Below are positions 61,801-64,000 of a stretch of 64,000 nt of DNA, piece after piece. This DNA comes from Streptomyces sp. NRRL S-87. Its GTDB lineage: Bacteria > Actinomycetota > Actinomycetes > Streptomycetales > Streptomycetaceae. Both the position numbers and the translations under genes were made by a program. Location: NCBI RefSeq assembly GCF_000719335.1, contig NZ_JOGB01000017.1, forward strand, positions 1 to 64,000, in the 5' to 3' direction. Position 1 is the stretch's first letter, and each line of letters begins with the position of its first letter. The notes below the pieces were generated by a model. That model searched no databases and was not told the DNA's origin. It saw nothing but the letters and a program-made list of their open reading frames with translations.

Positions 61801-63063
61801 GTGAGTCCGACCAATCGCACCGTGGTCGTCACCGGTATCGGCGCAACCACTCCGCTGGGTGGCGACAGCGCGTCGACCTGGGAAGGCCTGCTCGCCGGCC
61901 GTTCCGGGGTCAAGCCCCTGGAGGGCGAGCGCTTCGCCGACCTGCCGGTCCGCATCGCGGCGCCGGTGGCCGTCGACCCGGGCGAGGTTCTGCCCCGCCC
62001 CGTGGCCCGCAAGCTGGACCGCTCGGCGCAGTTCGCGCTGATCGCGGCCAAGGAAGCCTGGGCCGACGCCGGTTTCACCGCCCCCGCGGGCGAGGACCCG
62101 GCCGTGGTCCCCGAGCGTCTGGGCACCGTCATCGCCTCCGGCATCGGCGGCGTGACCACCCTGCTCGACCAGTACGACGTACTGAAGGAAAAGGGTGTGC
62201 GCCGGGTCTCCCCGCACACCGTCCCCATGCTCATGCCGAACGGCCCGTCCGCGAACGTCGGCCTGGAGGTGAACGCCCAGGCGGGCGTGCACACCCCGGT
62301 CAGCGCCTGCGCGTCCGGCGCCGAGGCCATCGGCTACGCCGTCGAGATGATCCGCACCGGCCGGGCCGACGTGGTCGTCGCCGGCGGCACCGAGGCGGCC
62401 ATCCACCCGCTGCCCATCGCCGCGTTCGCCAACATGATGGCGATGTCCAAGAGCAACGACGAGCCGGAGAAGGCCTCGCGCCCGTACGACAAGGGCCGTG
62501 ACGGCTTCGTCCTCGGCGAGGGCGCCGGTGTCGTGGTCCTGGAGTCCGCGGAGCACGCGGCCCGCCGCGGTGCCCGCGTCTACTGCGAGGTGCTCGGCCA
62601 GGGCCTGTCGGCCGACAGCCACCACATCGCGCAGCCCGAGCCCACCGGCCGCGGTGTCGCCGCCGCCGTGCAGAACCTGCTCGACAACACCGGTCTGAAG
62701 CCGTCCGAGGTGGTCCACCTCAACGCGCACGCGACCTCCACCCCGCAGGGCGACATCGCCGAGATCAAGGCCCTGCGCAAGGTCTTCGGCGACGACCTCG
62801 ACCACGTCGCGATCTCGGCGACGAAGTCGATGACCGGCCACCTGCTGGGCGGCGCCGGCGGCATCGAGACCGTCGCGACCGTGCTCGCGCTGCACCACCG
62901 CCTCGCCCCGCCGACCATCAACGTCGACGACATCGACGAGGACATCGACGCCGACGTCGTCACGGGTGAGCCGCGCAAGCTCCCCGAGGGCCAGATCGCC
63001 GCGATCAACAACTCGTTCGGCTTCGGCGGCCACAACGTGGTCCTCGCCTTCCGCACGGTCTGA
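61801..63063 (+). CDS. fabF: beta-ketoacyl-ACP synthase II
   Basis: 420 residues, GTG 61801 following GGAG. KAS I/II triad: Cys in TPVSACASGAEAIGYA, His in LNAHATSTPQGD and His in KSMTGHLLGGAGGIE. The GINNSFGFGGHNVVLAF-type C-terminal loop (here INNSFGFGGHNVVL) is intact. It elongates acyl-ACP with malonyl-ACP. Last gene of the operon; a strong terminator follows. Confidence 0.97.
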   Translation: MSPTNRTVVVTGIGATTPLGGDSASTWEGLLAGRSGVKPLEGERFADLPVRIAAPVAVDPGEVLPRPVARKLDRSAQFALIAAKEAWADAGFTAPAGEDPAVVPERLGTVIASGIGGVTTLLDQYDVLKEKGVRRVSPHTVPMLMPNGPSANVGLEVNAQAGVHTPVSACASGAEAIGYAVEMIRTGRADVVVAGGTEAAIHPLPIAAFANMMAMSKSNDEPEKASRPYDKGRDGFVLGEGAGVVVLESAEHAARRGARVYCEVLGQGLSADSHHIAQPEPTGRGVAAAVQNLLDNTGLKPSEVVHLNAHATSTPQGDIAEIKALRKVFGDDLDHVAISATKSMTGHLLGGAGGIETVATVLALHHRLAPPTINVDDIDEDIDADVVTGEPRKLPEGQIAAINNSFGFGGHNVVLAFRTV

Positions 63064-63081
63064 TCCGCGTCCACACGCGCA

Positions 63082-63121
63082 GAAGGGGCCCCGTCCGGCA
63101 CTCGCCGGGCGGGGCCCCTTC
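63082..63121 (+). terminator. terminator of the fab operon
   Basis: 18-bp stem (63082-63099 with 63104-63121, one wobble) and an actc loop, between fabF and the convergent DUF3145 gene. Confidence 0.9.
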
Positions 63122-63144
63122 GCACGTCGTGGGGCCCGGGCGGG

Positions 63145-63639
63145 TCAGACCACCTGGTGCAGCCAGCGCACCGGGGCCCCCTCGCCCGCGTACCGGAAGG
63201 GCTCCAGCTCGTCGTCCCACGGCTTGCCCAGCAGCCGGGAGATCTCCGCCTCCAGGACGGTCTCGCCGCCGGCCGCCCGGACGAGGGCGGCGCGCAGCCG
63301 GTCCTCGGGGATCAGGATGTCCCCGTGGATGCCCGTGACGGCGTGGAAGATGCCGAGGTCGGGCGTGGAGCTGTAGCGCTCGCCCTCCGCGGTGGCGCAG
63401 GGCTCCGCCGTCACCTCGAAGCGCAGCATGTGCCAGCCGCGCAGGGCGGAGGCCAGCTTGGCCGCCGTACCCGGTTCGGCCTCCCAGGAGAACTCGGCCC
63501 GCCAGGTGCCCGGCGAGGCGGGCTGTCTGATCCAGTCGAGGTTCACCCGCACCCCGAGCACGCCCGCAACCGCCCATTCCACGTGCGGGCAGAGCGCGCG
63601 CGGAGCGGAGTGCACGTACAGAACTCCACGTGTCGTCAC
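63145..63639 (-). CDS. DUF3145 protein
   Basis: 164 residues, GTG 63639 with GGAGG upstream. TRGVLYVHSAPRALCPHVEWAVAGVLGVRVNLDWIRQPASPGTWRAEFSWEAEPGTAAKLASALRGWHMLRFEVTAEP... DLGIFHAVTGIHGDILIPEDRLRAAL... PWDDELEPFRYAGEGAPVRWLHQVV is the full DUF3145 pattern. Invariably located after fabF in Streptomyces, so a link to lipid metabolism is suspected but unproven. Confidence 0.92.
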   Translation of the reverse strand: MTTRGVLYVHSAPRALCPHVEWAVAGVLGVRVNLDWIRQPASPGTWRAEFSWEAEPGTAAKLASALRGWHMLRFEVTAEPCATAEGERYSSTPDLGIFHAVTGIHGDILIPEDRLRAALVRAAGGETVLEAEISRLLGKPWDDELEPFRYAGEGAPVRWLHQVV

Positions 63640-63954
63640 CGGGACCTCCAGTGTGGGACGAGGTTCGCCTTCCCCAGCGGCCTCGTGCCGGTGCCGCTCC
63701 CGAGGTCACCCATAGTAAACAGCATCGGGAGTGAATCTCCTGAAAACGGACAGTATGTGACGTGATGTAATTTACGGAACCGCTCGGGCGTCGCGCCACT
63801 GGAAGCTGCGGCGGACTCGCCACTGGGGAAAAGCTACCGTGCGCCGGGCACCCAGGTGTGACGTACGGTCGGTCCAGGAGCCCGGAAACACCGAGCTTTC
63901 ACTCAGCAGGACGCCCGCGGAACGCCGTACGCCGGCGGGGGAGGGGAGCACCGC
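63640..63954. other. intergenic region with divergent promoters
   Basis: 315 bp upstream of the DUF3145 gene and of the next gene. It holds an A/T-richer patch at 63712-63775 likely to carry the DUF3145 promoter. No gene or clear dyad is seen. Confidence 0.4.
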
Positions 63955-64000
63955 ATGCGCAGTCCCGAACGGACCCGGAACGCCCGGAGCGCTCTCGGCA
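63955..64000 (+). CDS. start of a gene cut by the window end
   Basis: GGGGAG is followed after six bases by ATG 63955 and an open frame MRSPERTRNARSALG to the window edge. Too short to identify. Confidence 0.45.
   Translation, partial: MRSPERTRNARSALG

Noticed and set aside
59475..63063. Type II polyketide gene cluster
   Set aside because: The KAS, ACP and transacylase genes are in the primary fatty acid order with FasR; no chain-length factor, cyclase or other tailoring enzymes.

Overview
The window is chromosomal DNA from a Streptomyces or a very close relative. Base composition is high in G+C almost throughout, third codon positions are nearly all G or C, GTG starts are frequent, and many small conserved genes and gene orders are typical of that genus. 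These include fasR-fabD-fabH-acpP-fabF-DUF3145, aceE beside a DUF3052 gene, and a ter gene cluster with its associated biosynthetic enzymes.

Layout. 1-1830: the end of an ECF transporter S component, then a small secreted transglycosylase-like protein behind a long structured leader. 1.9-4.7 kb: a divergent pair, a FadA5-like thiolase and a CYP125-like P450, with two KstR-like operator candidates between them, pointing to steroid side-chain oxidation. 5-23.6 kb: a mixed housekeeping and envelope region with a GT87/PAP2 membrane protein, small enzymes, an MFS exporter with a C-terminal winged helix, a peptidoglycan-binding protein, a HAD phosphatase, a TMEM165/GDT1 transporter behind a yybP-ykoY manganese riboswitch, a secreted HNH nuclease, a PhoD phosphatase, DedA, a secreted protein with collagen-like charged repeats, and DUF genes. 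23.65-29.5 kb: a tRNA-Val(UAC) gene followed by a degraded integrative island. The island has a truncated tyrosine integrase, a low-GC OLD-like ATPase/TOPRIM nuclease gene, Streptomyces accessory genes and a broken GntR regulator, and it ends in a second copy of the tRNA 3' half. A third, decayed copy lies 570 bp further on. 29.6-32.7 kb: SRPBCC protein, serine/threonine kinase and FmdB-type protein.

32.7-43 kb is a Ter stress-response locus. An operon on the minus strand encodes a citrate-lyase-like aldolase, a phosphoribosyltransferase fused in frame to a StiP/PELOTA protein, a HAD phosphatase and probably an O-methyltransferase. Facing and following it are three TerD paralogues, a TerA-like protein and a TerC-type (DUF475) membrane protein. 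43-48.6 kb: AhpE-type peroxiredoxin, DUF3052, aceE, a potassium channel and a peptidase inhibitor. 49-57.5 kb: TetR regulator beside an MFS remnant, a DUF1023 hydrolase, a DUF4429/SHOCT protein, an autoregulated MerR-aldo/keto reductase pair, a serine hydrolase and a secreted amidase. 57.5-64 kb: pirin, then FasR and the type II fatty acid synthase genes, DUF3145 and the first codons of another gene.

Two patterns cut across the window. First, about ten genes carry short tandem duplications that start at, span or directly abut their stop codon. Second, more than ten genes have a -10-like hexamer ending only 6-8 nt before the start codon, which predicts leaderless mRNAs. All statements rest on reading the sequence and on remembered family features; no database search was run.
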